A stretch of 64,000 nucleotides of DNA from Parelaphostrongylus tenuis (lineage: Eukaryota; Nematoda; Chromadorea; Rhabditida; Metastrongylidae). The position numbers and the translations under genes are program-made. Under the pieces are notes generated by a model. The model did no database searches, had not been told where the DNA came from, and saw nothing but the letters and a program-made list of their open reading frames with translations. Shown in pieces: positions 24,481 to 36,403 of this stretch (positions are counted from its first letter, which is position 1; the number at the start of each line of letters is the position of its first letter). The DNA is taken from the NCBI GenBank assembly GCA_019055375.1, contig JAHQIW010007217.1, forward strand, positions 186,001 through 250,000. Reading direction: 5' to 3'.

Positions 24481-24549
24481 CATAAGTGCCCATAACAGAC
24501 CTCATAAAAGGCTAATAATATAATGAAAGATTGCACTGTTCATGAGTGA

Positions 24550-25390
24550 GATCTCAAAAAGTCGGTTGCAATATCTGTTAAATGATATTTTACGAATAAG
24601 CAGATAAATCCCACTTTTTGAAAAGTACCTTTGCAAAAATTCTACTGATGATATGCAACATAAGTGGTATTGTGTTAGAAGAGTGAGGCCATTTGTAGAG
24701 GTCAATAAAATCTCCACATGATTCGACCACCTGCAGGAGTTACTCAGTGAGACCTACGTGTTCAAAAGTCATATGGCGCATCCTACTTTTTGCGCGATGG
24801 ATTTATTTTCAATTTCTTTTTGACGAGATGAGACGTCTAAAGTCAGTTATTTAGACTTTTTTCGACAACGACTTATTCTTAATTGTGTATCAGAATGTAT
24901 TTCGTACAACCTCTGATGAATGTGCTAGGGAATGAATTCAAGCTGCTCCTTGTTGAATCAAACAGCAATTCAATACCAAGGGATACCTTCCAGTCACGCG
25001 AAAACAATCAGCCATCAACTAGTCAACAACTGTTCAAGTCCTCAAGATCCTCAGAAACTAACCGTTCTTCATAGACAATCAGTGGCGAATCTGTCCAATG
25101 ACCGACTTAGACCGATTGTTTCTCAAGGGACAAGGTTGGAATTCATAGCCTTCATCTATCTAATATAAGGCTTCTACTGGTCGTGGGACTCGTTTTTGTA
25201 GCCCCGATCATTCATGGTGTGTCGACGATGACGAGCATCATTTTCAAAGTAGCAGCAAAACTTTGCAGGAGCCAAATTGCTTATTTATGAGCACTTCCAA
25301 GTAGACAGTGTATTTGTGGTGGAGGTTCAGTGGTTTTGCTGTGTGGTCCCTGGATTTGTCTCAGGCAGTGACCCGATCAATATCTGAATA
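24550..25390. other. No gene seen
   Basis: No recognised coding or repeat feature. Short open frames only. Confidence 0.3.
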
Positions 25391-26400
25391 TGGTCAGATT
25401 GCCCTCAGCGGCGCACTGACTTTGTGCTGCTCGCGTCGAATTTCCGGGTTGCGGTGACTTTTGCCCTTTGAAGTGGCTGGTTGCACTTTCAAGTTGCTAC
25501 GGGCTGAACTTTGGTCTGTGTGACCGTGTCTCCTGCCAACTTGTCTCTTGTAACCGACAAGAGCACAAAGTTCAAATCCTTTATATGGGATATACAAAAC
25601 AATGTTGTTGTACCAAACAATGCGGTAGAACCAAACAATTAAGTGATACCACCAAACAACCTATAATAAACATACATTGCTGCAATAACATAAGAACAAT
25701 ATACATACGGTTGCGTCATATCGTTATGTGAAGATATATTAGTGAATGTGATGTACCGTCCTGTGACGATAATATGAATAAGTGATTGTATTTGATGAGA
25801 TGTATCGTCGTGTGACGATACAATGAATGTTGTTATTAACGGAGCATGACTAGGCGGCGGAGCCCGTTTGGGATTGCGATGTTCGCCCCCAAGTAGAACA
25901 CCGGCGGCGGGATCCAGTGGATGAGTATATAGTGTTAGCAGTAGGGTCACTACTGATTATATGTGGGCAGAATCCCTTAACCGCGGTGGTGGGCCGACCA
26001 TAGCCTAAGTGAGTTTGCTCCGCCACGTTAGTGATATGTTCCGCTCACAATTCTATTGAGTTCATCTGACAGTTGTATGAACTCAACCTTATGATAGCAA
26101 TTAGTTACATGATAACGAGACTATGTGAAGAGAGCAATAATGAGTTGACAATGAACTGAGGTGAGGTGGTCCGGGTGAGATCAGACGACCGTTCGGAAGA
26201 AGCCCGTCGATCGAACTGCCTGTTGAGGTTGGTGACAACTGGGTGCCGCCCTCGCCTCTTGGACCATTTTCTGTCTAAGGTCCTCGAACCTCTTCGGTAC
26301 CACTTGCTCTCTAAGGTCGTGGACCATCTGCGTTACCTAAATTCTCATGTAATTCCCGAAAAGATAGCAAAACTCCGTTGGGAGATTTGCTATAGTATTT
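25390..26400. other. Hairpin-rich, higher-GC region of unknown nature
   Basis: Three related units around 25,717, 25,754 and 25,802 each form a small hairpin (best: TATCGTCGTGTGACGATA) followed by AATGAAT/AATATGAATA. A further hairpin, AGCAAAACTCC facing GGAGATTTGCT, lies at about 26,366-26,392. GC content is clearly above the neighbourhood. It could be the LTR or leader of a retroelement, but no primer-binding site, polyprotein or LTR pair is visible. Confidence 0.3.
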
Positions 26401-26473
26401 GATGAAGTTTCTGTGAAAAGAAAATAGTCGTCTCTTGTTCCTCAATTGAACTCATTGTTGAAGTGGAAATATT

Positions 26474-26503
26474 AGGTTGGTTTGAAAATGAGTGCGAGCC
26501 TTT
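26474..26503 (+). repeat. Possible mariner terminal inverted repeat
   Basis: TTAGGTTGGTTTGAAAATG after a TA dinucleotide resembles mariner ends. No transposase domain or opposite end was found downstream. Confidence 0.35.
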
Positions 26504-26999
26504 CAAAACGCCTTTTCGAGATTGTGGAACATTTCAGGCTGTAGCATACTTTTTAATCGAAACTGGATGCATTAAATTGCATACACTTTTCGACACTGAG
26601 AAAAAAGTTTAATTATTATGGCTTCCAAAAATCGGGAATTTTAATGGTGATGACATCGTTAAAAGTTGGAGCCACGATAATATTTAAAGTGTTTCTTGCA
26701 AAAAACGTTGACGAGATCAATGAAGGACGGTAGCCTATCAGCGAGAGGCACCACTATTGTGGATGAGGCAGCGTTTCGCAGCCCAATTCGTCTTATTTTT
26801 GCAACGTCGGTGGTACGTGTTGCACCTTGTTATTGTGGTGAAGGACCAATAACTTCGCGTGGCATCCATATGCTGTCCAGCCATCAGCTTCCCTAATTTT
26901 GCAATTTTTCAAAATTCTAAAAGGTAAGCCGAAATGTTCTCATAATATTAGCAAAAGAATGGGTGCTTCTTCATTACCAGGCGTCAAATGAAAAATCGA

Positions 27000-27960
27000 T
27001 TTTTTGATGGACAGGAACTTTTCATAGGAATATTAGCAAACATGAGAAAGCTTAGTTTTTCGGCTACAGTCCCACTCAAAGGGTTTTACTGAACGCCGTT
27101 TTATAATGCTTTGAAGTTCAAAAGAAAATCGTGTCTCATGCGACCACGTGATGTTTTTATCTCGCTTGTATCTCGCTGGACAAAATTTCTTCCTCAGAGT
27201 GCTAGACTCATGCGATAGCACAAGTTTCGAAAAACTCAAAAATGCTCTTGCATTTGGAAAAGCTCTTTTGAGAGCGCTGCAGGAGAGAGAGAGGAATTGT
27301 GCATTACATCTCGCCGGACAGAGCAACATACCACATCTCGAGCATCTTGATGAAATTTGTGACCGGATGAGGCTAGTGAACGCTTCGTACACGAGAAAAT
27401 AGTGTGAGAAATATAACATCGTGAATTTCTTCAGACTATTAGTAATCATTCGATAGCTTAAGTTTCAGTGATTCCATGCGGTTTTTTTTTTTGGAAATAT
27501 CGTTGGCAGAGAAAATAAGATTTAGAAAAACTCTAGGTAAGGCGAACGACTCAAATACTACGAAAGTATCTCTACAGTTGAAATGCTTTCCATGCTTCCA
27601 GCGAATTATGCGCGTGATTAGAATGAAGGCGAACTGCTGGCATCGAACATAATTTTTATTCTGGATGCTACAGCGTTCTACAATAGTGTTTTCGCAGACA
27701 CTGGACGCGAGGATATAGTCAGAAATCTAAGCTTTCAAATGATTACTGACAATGTTGTGAAATGTTCTTTTCCAGCTAATGAGATCGGTTTTTCATTCGT
27801 CTCCTCATAATGGACAAGTATCGAAGAGTGTTCCCCACGCTTGTCAAATTCCACGTAAATTTGAAATTTGTTAGAATCACGAGGACATTTTTGAGAGACA
27901 GTTCAATTTGCAATCGTCAACAGTGATTCAGTAATTAGTGAAGACTAACGTTTCAAGTTA
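27000..27960. repeat. Dispersed repeat R1, copy 2
   Basis: Alignable by eye with 47,380-48,230 over most of its length, for example ATCTCGCTTGTATCTCGCTG against ATCTCGTTTATATTTCGTTG, and shared blocks TTCTTCCTCA, GAAAAAGCTCTTTTGA and the tail GATTTAAGCTT...GTGAAATGTTCTT. Open frames here are not conserved among copies. Confidence 0.55.
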
Positions 27961-27999
27961 TTTACATTACACTGCCACTGAACTTGAGTTGGCTAGAGT

Positions 28000-29100
28000 T
28001 ATTACGTCAAAATTCCTATTCAATACCTCAGTTCCCTGTTATAAATATTGCTAAAGATGTGAGCAAATTATAATTCACTGACAAAGAGCGACAAAGCGCA
28101 AAATAAACCTTGTATTTGTATGCAATATTAGAGCATTTGAGAACACTGTCGCTACAACATATGAAAAAATTGAAACTCGAATTCTACGTCAACTTCTGAA
28201 CATGCTACTCATCCACTGGTCATTACAAACACTTAGAAACAGATTGATTAATCAAACTAGTACACCATATGCTTCTTAAGACCATCTACCAACAAAACAC
28301 TTCACAGCGCTTTTTCTAAGAACTCGCGAAATTTTAGTTTTATTTCTTCAATTTTCTCCCTTGCATGATCCCAAACTCTATGTGTTAACTAGCGGCTGTT
28401 TATCGAAAGAATCATGGAAATCTTAATGCATTGCACCGTAGAAGCAAAATGTTTATTTCGCTCTTTTATTGAAGGAAGGACTTGTGTTGGTAGAACAAAA
28501 ATTAAGTGTTTTGACTAAAACGTATGCTGGGAACAAATGTTGTCTGACTATGATTATCTTATAACGGCCTTTAGTGGTAGCAGCACAAAAAGTTGTTTAA
28601 ACACCAAAAAAGCTTCAGCTGCTGGATCCTTTATTGAGGGTTTGTGACTATGCTCCGCTAACAATACAAGGATTTATTGAAAAATAATCCATATCATTTT
28701 ATTCGGAATATAGAATTAGCACCAGAAGGCCTAATACCTTCGTAAAACTCGAGTTAAACCTCAAAATCCTCGCTGCGCAATAGTTATTCCAAATTCCTCT
28801 GTATGACGTGCGAACAGTGATCTGTGATCATATCACGAGACAATCATATGTCAGGAACGGAGCAACACTATTCTCGAATTTGTTCGTATTGGAAGCTATC
28901 CAAATACACATTTGTCGCTGTAGAGTGACGTCATGTTGCCAAGTAAAGGATACCACAATGCAAAGAGTTCAGCGTGGTCATTCTGTTCATAGAGACAAAA
29001 GACATCAAAAACTCTACGAAATTCAATCCATTCAAGTACTCGGTGAGAGCATTAGAATTCTAAACTGGTCACCTCAAAGGAAGGCATAGAAACCCTATTA
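28000..29100. other. No gene seen
   Basis: No recognised feature upstream of the TG microsatellite; AT-rich sequence. Confidence 0.3.
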
Positions 29101-29175
29101 TTTGTCTGTGTGTGTATGTGTGCGTGTGTATGTTGATATATATATTTATGTGTTATGTGCGTGTCCGCTGGTTTG
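29100..29175. repeat. TG-rich microsatellite
   Basis: Imperfect TGTG/TATG/CGTG run, about 75 bp. Confidence 0.7.
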
Positions 29176-29704
29176 TTTGTTTGGGAATTCAAAGACAAAA
29201 GCATTTCTAGCATTCTATACGTAGAAAAGAAAATTCGTAGTCATTTTCTTTCCACTATTTAAGAAATTTCATTATCACAGCATCATCTTTTGAGTTGAAA
29301 CTGAAAAGTTACAGCGCGTAGCACTTGCAAAACTAAATCATTTAGAACGGCGATTACTGCTGAAACATGAATATTGTGCCTTATGACGATGTCAAAAATT
29401 ATAAACAAATTAAAACATCCCGGTATCGTTTTTTGTACTGTGATTTGTGAAGAAATCAATCAGGAATCGACGTCATTCATTCACTCATCCAATACGAGAA
29501 TTATAGTTGTTTTATCTGTTCTTTAGTCTACTAAATCCTTTGCGTTCGATTGAAATACAGTGCTCAAGCAAAATTGACTAGATTTACGCTGTAAGCAGAT
29601 TATTTCATATTTTGAATCAGTAGTGTCGGAATTAAAATGGTCAAAAAAGTGACGTAATGGCTGTTTATAAGCAGCGATTCAGCATCCGTCAGATACCACA
29701 CAAA

Positions 29705-31160
29705 ATGTTTCTGACAACCCTACTGATATTCCTCAGCGTCATTAGTGACTGTTTTTCCACTACAAGGATTGCACTGAATTCAACGTCGACTCCACCACTG
29801 AATTCAACTTCGACAACATTGCGCACAACAACTGCATCTGTAAAGAAGAGCACAGATTGTCCAAGCTCATCATTTAGCTCTGCCTTCAGAGAGACGGTTT
29901 TGGGAATGCATAATAATTTCAGGTGCTTTATTAGACAGTTGATAACAAATCTCTCATCTGAGATTTGTAAGAAGTAATACATGGCTGAGCGAGTAGAGTA
30001 ACAATCCAACAAAAGTGCTTGTCTAGATCGTTAGTATCAACAGGACGAGCGAGGAACGCGGAGTATCGCAATGAGAACGCACCACCATCTTCACGGATGG
30101 ATTTGCTGGTGGGGCTTTGTCACTTCTGTTATCACCCATATTATAATCTCCAGTTTCGTTCATGTTGTTCTTTTAGGTGTACGACTGCACAGCGGAGCAA
30201 TATGCTCTTAATCATGTGAGGTCATGTGATAGACGACAATCAGCCCCTACGTCCCGACCTGGCTATCAGGAAAACATTCACATCCTTGAAACAACTGCTA
30301 CAGATATTTTAGGCGCTATACAGAATGTATGTTCTAAGAAACCTATCACTAAACGCTCATCAAAGACATAAAAATAGGAGTCATTTTCTGAAATTTTTCT
30401 GTAAGTTGCCGCAGTTAATCGCAGATATATCGTCTTGAGCTCATATAATCTAGCACATTTAGTTTCCTGTTCTGTATTCTATTTTCTTAGGCAATTGCAA
30501 CTTTCAACAGAGAGCTCACAACAAATGGCATTCCTTCGAACATGATTTATACGTCCAATATCAGCCAACGTCAACAGAGAGCCGTGAACAGAGTTACCAA
30601 GGTTTGCGCTCTTCTTTGAATGGTTTGATTTATTACCGCCCACCAACTGCAGCCAAAGCTATGCACTATGGCACAATAGTATTTTAATTCTTTAAAACAC
30701 AAAAAATCATTTCACGGGGTGCCGATATTTTCTCCACACACTGGCAGATGCTGTCAGTTGAGCTCAAAGAGTGGACTATGCAATTCTAGTAGTAGGCTAT
30801 CTTCTAGTTTGTGAACTACTTTTGCTGGTAAATCTTGGGCTCACAGTATTACTTCATAGTTAAACATTTTGATATCCTTGTGATATCCTTACTCATTGTA
30901 TTTTCCAAGGTTATTTGGGGAACGAACAAATACGTTGGCTGTGCAACTCAGGCATGTAGTGGATTTTATTTCACGTCGTGCATGTATAGAGAACCGTAAG
31001 TGTTTTTATCCTGATATTTCATTGGAAAATGTGGTAATAATTAGATTTGTTTAGAGTGAACGTTGTCGGACAGAACATCTACAACATTGGTGCAGTGTGT
31101 AGCGCCTGCCCTGCTGGTCGTAACAACTGCAACCTAGCTAGTGGGCTCTGCTCTTGGTAG
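29705..31160 (+). CDS. CAP-domain secreted protein (ASP / SCP-TAPS family)
   Basis: Six exons, all with GT-AG introns and continuous phase: 29,705-29,922; 30,027-30,108; 30,177-30,326; 30,491-30,601; 30,910-30,995; 31,055-31,160 (753 nt, 250 residues). The protein starts with a signal peptide (MFLTTLLIFLSVISDCFS), followed by a Ser/Thr-rich linker likely to be O-glycosylated, then one CAP domain: CPSSSFSSAFRETVLGMHNNFRS, LVSTGRARNAEYRN, YDCTAEQYAL, GYQENIH, the GCATQAC signature and a cysteine-rich end CSACPAGRNNCNLASGLCSW. Members are abundant secretions of parasitic nematodes, thought to act on the host. An in-frame ATG at 29,657 would bury the signal peptide, so 29,705 is preferred. The classical active-site His in the signature region is not apparent. 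AATAAA follows at 31,222. The gene looks intact. Confidence 0.93.
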
Positions 31161-31221
31161 TAATCGAGTCTTCGTTGCCTCATCAATGCAATAACACATT
31201 CTTGTTTTTATGTAGAATAAG

Positions 31222-31227
31222 AATAAA
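31222..31227 (+). promoter_or_regulatory. AATAAA polyadenylation signal of the ASP gene
   Basis: Canonical hexamer 62 nt after the stop codon at 31,158-31,160. Confidence 0.7.
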
Positions 31228-31239
31228 TTTTTCGTGATG

Positions 31240-32035
31240 AATTTGGGGAACACTGTAAGATGTTTCGGCATCAGCACATGCATTCACATTTAATTTTTAC
31301 TTTGTATTCGCAGATATCCTTCTTGCGGTATACTCTTACCTTAACAGAATATTTTTCGTGATCGCTGAGCTCACAGAGACTAAGACTCATTTGATTTATG
31401 CATGGCTTGCACTTCCGTCCAGCCACTTTCATTCATAGCACGGTCTAGGTCCATTTGTGATCGCTAAGCTAAACTGAATGACGGACCTCACTGTCAGGTT
31501 TACAGAGTCAAGCACGAATTATAAACAAGTATATATGTTGGACATAGTAAAACTGTGACTGCATTGATGAAATCCACCTCAGTCGAGGCGATCCGAATTT
31601 AGTTAAACGAAGCGCCATCTAAATGAGTAGCACTTAGTAAGACTAGCCATCCGATAATCTCGACATTAATCAAATAATTCCGTTTTCATGTTGAGCACAA
31701 ACGAGTTTTCACTAAGAGATTTATTCAGTAGAAGACTGGCCGATGTTCAGGTTCGTTCGTCTTCTTCGGAGCAAATTCCTTTTTTTCAATTTTTCAGTCA
31801 TATGATGGACATCAGCAACATAACTTTCTACAATACTTTACACTTACTTCGAGACAAATGAATGTTAGGCCCTATTCTTCGTACAAGAACTTTCCATAAG
31901 TGTGTTCACAATCATCTGAAAGCTTAGATCTACGTGGCTATTTTTCAAAAAGTCCATAGTATGACGCTTCAGCAAAAAAGAAAAATTTGTGTTTCACACA
32001 CTAGTTCTTCTCTCGAGGCAGAACTCTTTCTTTAG
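31240..32035. other. No gene seen
   Basis: Downstream spacer of the ASP gene with no recognised feature. Confidence 0.35.
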
Positions 32036-32039
32036 ACTA

Positions 32040-32480
32040 TTGGTAATCTTTCGATAGCGCAACATTTGAAGATTTTTATGCCATGCTTGTTCTCTGAAAA
32101 GACCGTTTTTCTGCGCAATTGTACGCCCAGGCTCTGACGAAGGCGGTGTCGCCGAAACGTCAGCCAGCTATCCGTACAGCGATCTACAATCAACAATCAA
32201 CAATGACAGCAACAGCGTCATCTACTAACCTCGTGCCCGCTAAACAGCTAAGTTTCCATGCTTAAATCAATAATTTACCTTTATGTCGAGGTTAAAGAAA
32301 GTCGATCACGCAATGTAGTAGTTGAATTGCGCGGCCGATGTAAAACATAATTTCACCTTGAATTTGTGTTGTAAAAGAGTATTTTGAAAAACCAGCCGCC
32401 TAACACGCTGTCCAGAGATTTAATCTTTCAAATTATTGCTAACACTCTTATGAAATGTTCATCTCTAGCGAATAGGGTTG
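32040..32480. repeat. Dispersed repeat R1, copy 3, interrupted by PLE 3' fragment
   Basis: R1 sequence is seen at 32,040-32,118 and resumes at about 32,335. Between them lies a PLE 3'-terminal fragment (about 32,120-32,335) ending in the TGTCGAGGTTAAAGAAAGTCG terminus. So a PLE-family insertion occurred inside an older R1 copy. Confidence 0.55.
32130..32165 (+). ncRNA. Minimal hammerhead motif in PLE 3' fragment
   Basis: CTGACGA core, GGCG/CGCC stem II, GAAACGUC and stem I GGCT/AGCC. It is identical in plan to 18,740-18,774, with a different base at the variable seventh core position. Confidence 0.6.
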
Positions 32481-33148
32481 AATGAACATTTGTTGACGGA
32501 TAACCGAAAAGAATCAAATCCGTTCAAATCAGTTTTGGCAAAGGACATGAATTGAAAACTATTCTCTTTCAACTCTATATTTGAGAACACTGATCTTCCT
32601 CTGAATTTATCCAGAGAGGCACAATGGTTTACCGTCACTAAAGGGGGCTTACACACATGTTAACCAGATGTTGAAATTTGAAGAAGGCTTACTGATCATA
32701 GAATGTGCGCTCGTAAATTGTCATGCTCGAAATGGCCCATCACAGTGGAAAACATACAAGATAGATGGAACAAATAACAAAAGTGTACTACTCGAATCGG
32801 ATTGACTAAGTATCAAATACCTAAGTGCTGGTCTAAATTTTAAACTGCGAATAGACTGCAGACCTCGTTTACTTTTACTATGCAACCACTATGCTTTCAA
32901 GACATACACAACAAAGTTCTTCTCAAGAGTATCTGAGCTGGAATTTTACACAGGGCTTGGATTCCCTGTCAATTTCAGATTTTTGATAAATTCTCTCTTG
33001 AGGGATCTCATTCTAAGAAGCATATATAATTAACCAGAACGAAAAAAGCTAAGCTGATGCACCTTGCATTTTTTTCAGGATCAATTTCAATTTGAAGTTG
33101 ACTACCAATAATTAATTATCATAAACGAACACCGATGAGCTTCATCAT
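32465..33148 (-). pseudogene. Broken copy 2 of the secreted-protein gene family
   Basis: Inverted paralogue of 13,391-14,035. The start region (ATGATGAAGCTCATCGG) meets a stop after about eight codons. A later block, 32,656 down to 32,465, stays open for 63 codons (HCASLDKFRGRSVFSNIELK...) and aligns with 13,920-14,035, where it is stopped. I do not recognise this block's family. Upstream flank is shared with the 36.1-kb gene (TTTTATC..ATTTTA..), showing segmental duplication. Confidence 0.5.
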
Positions 33149-33329
33149 GGTTCCAAAACTAGGCCTTCCATAATTATTAGATAAAATGATGGAAATTAAT
33201 AGCGATAAAATGTTGTACGTATGAATTCGTCTATGAGTGTTAAGCACTATTCTTTTGCTCTTTAGACAAAAATATTGGTCGGTCGCACATGCTCTGGTCT
33301 TCACGGTTCCACAGAATACGTGATAATCA

Positions 33330-33545
33330 TTTTTTCATGCATGTGGCCTGGTATAGGGCATCTTATGGTGCTCGATACACGTGATTCGGCCTTGACAGAC
33401 TCACCTGTCGTACCCTTCGTCTTTAGCCAATCCACTCAGGGGAACCCAGTCCCTACATGGAATTGACGCAGACGAACTTTACAAGTGCCATTAAGTGAAA
33501 ATATTACTGAATGGATAGTGTTTTATACTCGATTGCTCTAAGCTG
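33330..33545 (-). mobile_element. Degenerate hammerhead (retrozyme-like) unit, inverted
   Basis: On the minus strand this carries the unit hairpin (near 33,490-33,530), the GGGACTGGGTTCCCC-type stem and a decayed ribozyme, in the same order as the 5-8-kb units. Confidence 0.5.
33369..33411 (-). ncRNA. Degenerate hammerhead
   Basis: Minus strand GGTGAGTCTGTCAAGGCC then GAATCACGTGTATCGAGC. The CTGA core has become AGGTGA and GAAA has become GAAT, so it should be inactive. Confidence 0.45.
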
Positions 33546-34009
33546 GTATCTGTAAGCGTAGTTTTAGTGGAAGGAATACTCAGTTCTCTTAGAATACCTT
33601 GCTTTCGATCATGGAAGATGCATTACTGAGGAAACGCCTTTTCATCTCTTATCAAAAATTGCGTGCTTATACGCCATATTTTGCATAGTGCTGATATTGT
33701 TAACAGTTTATCAATACATTCATTAACAAACAGCAACCTATCAGAACAACATTAGACAAAACAATCACAAATGACATAGATCTTTAGCATATATGAGTAC
33801 CCCAAAGCACTTTTCCATTATTTCCACCATGTTTGAGCCTTTAAGCAAAAGCAAATTTTTTGCTTTTATTCAAGCAAATATTCAATAATCATTTTATGGC
33901 TGAAATCAAGTGGATTTAAACGGTGTTTTTTATTCCTCAAAGAGCTTTTTTTTGCGCAGTAGCAGTAGATTTTTCGAGATCAACAAATCTTGGAATTAAA
34001 TAATAACAA

Positions 34010-34180
34010 TTATGGGATATGTTGAAATTTGAGCATGTTCTTGAAAAAACAGGCCGAAAGAAGTGTATCGGGCTGTACAAGAGCCCATTAACAGGTCACA
34101 TGACACATTGGTTCAAATAATCATAATTATGACATATATTGAGATTTGAGCGTGTCTTAAGAAAACTCTAGAAACGAACG
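34010..34180 (+). repeat. PLE/retrozyme tail fragments
   Basis: Contains the family tail (TATCGGGCTGTACAAGAGCCC, the CACATGACA block and TTGAGCGTG..TTAAGAAAAC) without a complete ribozyme core. Confidence 0.5.
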
Positions 34181-34249
34181 GTGAAATAAATTTTGCTTCA
34201 CATTCAAGGATGTGTAGCCTGGTGAAATTTTTTCTACAAAAAAAAACAT

Positions 34250-35000
34250 AGTGGTTCGATAGCGCAAGTCTCAGCGATTCTAAAGACGTAATTGGTTTTT
34301 AGAAGTAACTCTTCAGAGCTGTAACAGTTAAAAGATGATTAGATTACGCACTTCAAAGGGTGGGATTTTTCGACACCGACCCCAGGTCACCTCCCTTTTT
34401 CATAATATCAGTCAATTACGAAACATAATCTTCTTCTTACTGTTACAGTACAATAAGGAGCTTTTCCTCAAAACAGAATAACCTTGGGAATCATCGAAAT
34501 TTGACTATGGAATAAATATTGAATGTCTAGCGAAAAAGTTTGTTCAACAAGAAATGCTTGCGTGTGAAAGATTATCTCATTTTTACTGTTAGAGCGCAAT
34601 AAAGAAGCCATTTGAAGATAAAGTATACCAAATCGAGATTTTAGCTATCAAACGGGTTATAGGAATCTTTGGAAAGTCAGAAAACTCGTTTTTCCAAGAG
34701 ATCAAAATACGATGCAGACATCGAAAGAGATCCAAATCTGCAAAACCTAATTTTCTTTTTAATGTTAAAGACTCTATGAATTCTCGTCCAAAAACCTAGT
34801 ACACCGTTTGAATTTTTAAGACTAGGCCTATCTATAATCTGTTAATTGCTTATGAAATAAAATTTTATATTTCAGAATTGCTTAAATGTGAAATAAAATT
34901 CCATTTCGATTGTTACAGCTCAAAAAACAGGCCATTCAGAAAATATTACGCGCCGTTGGAGTTCACTAAAGTTCGGCTATCGAATGATTGCCATAAGGAT
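34250..35000. repeat. Degenerate satellite-like repeats
   Basis: A motif of the form AATCTTCTTCTTACTGTTACAGTACAATAA recurs in diverged form near 34,425, 34,570, 34,745 and 34,890, about 145-175 bp apart. The same motif is found in 53.2-54.1 and 60.3-60.9 kb. This is probably decayed tandem DNA of an interspersed family. Confidence 0.45.
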
Positions 35001-35208
35001 TTAGAAAGTAATAAAAACGTTTATACTTAAGGGCTCAGACAAGGTGGGAATGACGGGAAAGGACCATATCACTCCATCTCTTGTTTGCATATCATAGCTA
35101 CGAATAAAGAATAGGTGGGATCGCATGCAGTAAGCTGCACTTTTGCTATTCATTGTTTCCCAATTTTCGGCCAGTATGATGAAACTTATGCACTCTATGC
35201 AAAAGAGC

Positions 35209-35420
35209 GCAGGTGGCGCAGTGATTAGAGATGTTCCGCGTCGCACGCGAGGTTAATCGTTCGATCTCGCGCTCATGGCTCACCAAGCCAACCATCCCTC
35301 CGGAGTCGGTAAATTGGTACCAGGCTGTCTCAGGTTTGCCTGGGAGGATAAGCAGCACTGACTCGAATCAGCGGGAGACCACGAGGAATTATTGCAAAGA
35401 TCAAATATGCATTCAATCAC
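35209..35420 (+). repeat. tRNA-derived SINE
   Basis: A box-like TGGCGCAGTGATTAGAG at about 35,214 and B box-like GTTCGATCTC at about 35,259 have the spacing of an internal Pol III promoter. An unrelated body of about 130 bp follows. A cloverleaf is not intact, so it is a SINE rather than a tRNA gene. No clean target duplication was seen. Confidence 0.55.
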
Positions 35421-35904
35421 CTCAAATAAAGCTAAAAATAGAACAAGAATGCATGGCGCATCCCTCAGGGACTGATCTGCACAGAGAGCTTTATATTTTA
35501 TCCTTTATGCAAATAATTATATAAAACTGCAAATAATAGAATATGAATTTGAATGAATTGTGGGCAAGTGTAGATAAAATATCACAAAATGTTCGATAAA
35601 GGTTGTAAGTACAGCTTTTTCACACGTACTTGGCTTTTCTCCTTGAAAGTGTAAATTATATGTGGAACAATTACGTCATTTCTATTAGAAGTAGCCTTAT
35701 CAAAGTCTGGTCCATCAGACCATTTACTGGCACAGAAAAACCATATGTTGAGGAAAAAGTATGAATTTCGTTAGAAAACTATCGCATTAGCATTAAAGCG
35801 CACGCTGGCAGTCTCTCTTTGAAGCCGTACGAACCACCCGTCAGCCAAAAATGGCGCCCTCCGCAAGGTATATAATATAATACACATGAATATGAATGTA
35901 TATA

Positions 35905-35916
35905 TCCACATACATA

Positions 35917-35957
<41 letters not shown>
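35905..35957. repeat. TA microsatellite
   Basis: Continuous (TA)n run preceded by TATG/CATA variants. Confidence 0.9.
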
Positions 35958-35961
<4 letters not shown>

Positions 35962-36108
35962 CGGCCAGAGAATGTGTGAACGACCAACATCTATTTACGA
36001 AACTGAAAAGAGTGCTTTTGCATTCATGGACGATTTCTATGTACAACATTTTATCACGAGTATATCTATCATTTTACTAGTTAAGTAAGATTCAGTTTTA
36101 GATCCATA

Positions 36109-36403
36109 ATGAAACTTATTGGTGTCTGCCTATTGCCATTATTCATTGGTGGTCAACTCCATCGTGAAAGTGATATATCCTGCAAGGATTACAAGGTGCT
36201 TTAGCCTAACTTTTTTTACTCTTTGATTCATTTACCATGGTCACCTAAATGAGAGCCGTTGAGTATGAATTGTTCAGGGAACCGAATACATTGGTAGGGA
36301 TTTCAAACGCTGCGTGGCATTTCAACTCCCACATTCTCATGAAGACTTGTGTTCTGCTTATGCTAATCGCATAGATGGTTACACAACAGAGCTAGATAAC
36401 GAG
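36109..36403 (+). CDS. 5' part of a secreted, possibly C-type-lectin-like gene (copy 3)
   Basis: Two exons fit: 36,109-36,195 and 36,278-36,403, both phase 0, with GT-AG borders. Exon 1 encodes a signal peptide (MKLIGVCLLPLFIGG) and ends SCKDYK; exon 2 reads YIGRDFKRCVAF, then PHSHEDLCSAYANRIDGY and TELDNE. The HEDLC...DGY.TELDNE pattern is reminiscent of the start of a C-type lectin-like domain, but the cysteine spacing is unusual, so the assignment is weak. Downstream sequence (36,420-36,700) is homologous to the other two copies yet lacks a convincing third exon, so this copy may also be truncated. It is the best preserved of three paralogues. Confidence 0.45.

Larger units (their letters stand above)
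24290..24540. mobile_element. Palindromic hammerhead element
   Basis: Two inverted arms: TTATGGGCACTTATGCAGTG near 24,323 and its complement CAGTGCATAAGTGCCCATAA near 24,476. Each arm contains a hammerhead-like core in the outward-reading orientation. The arms have diverged, so this is an old copy. Confidence 0.6.

Noticed and set aside
27033..27449. Long open frames on both strands
   Set aside because: They lie in dispersed repeat R1 and are not conserved in the other copies.
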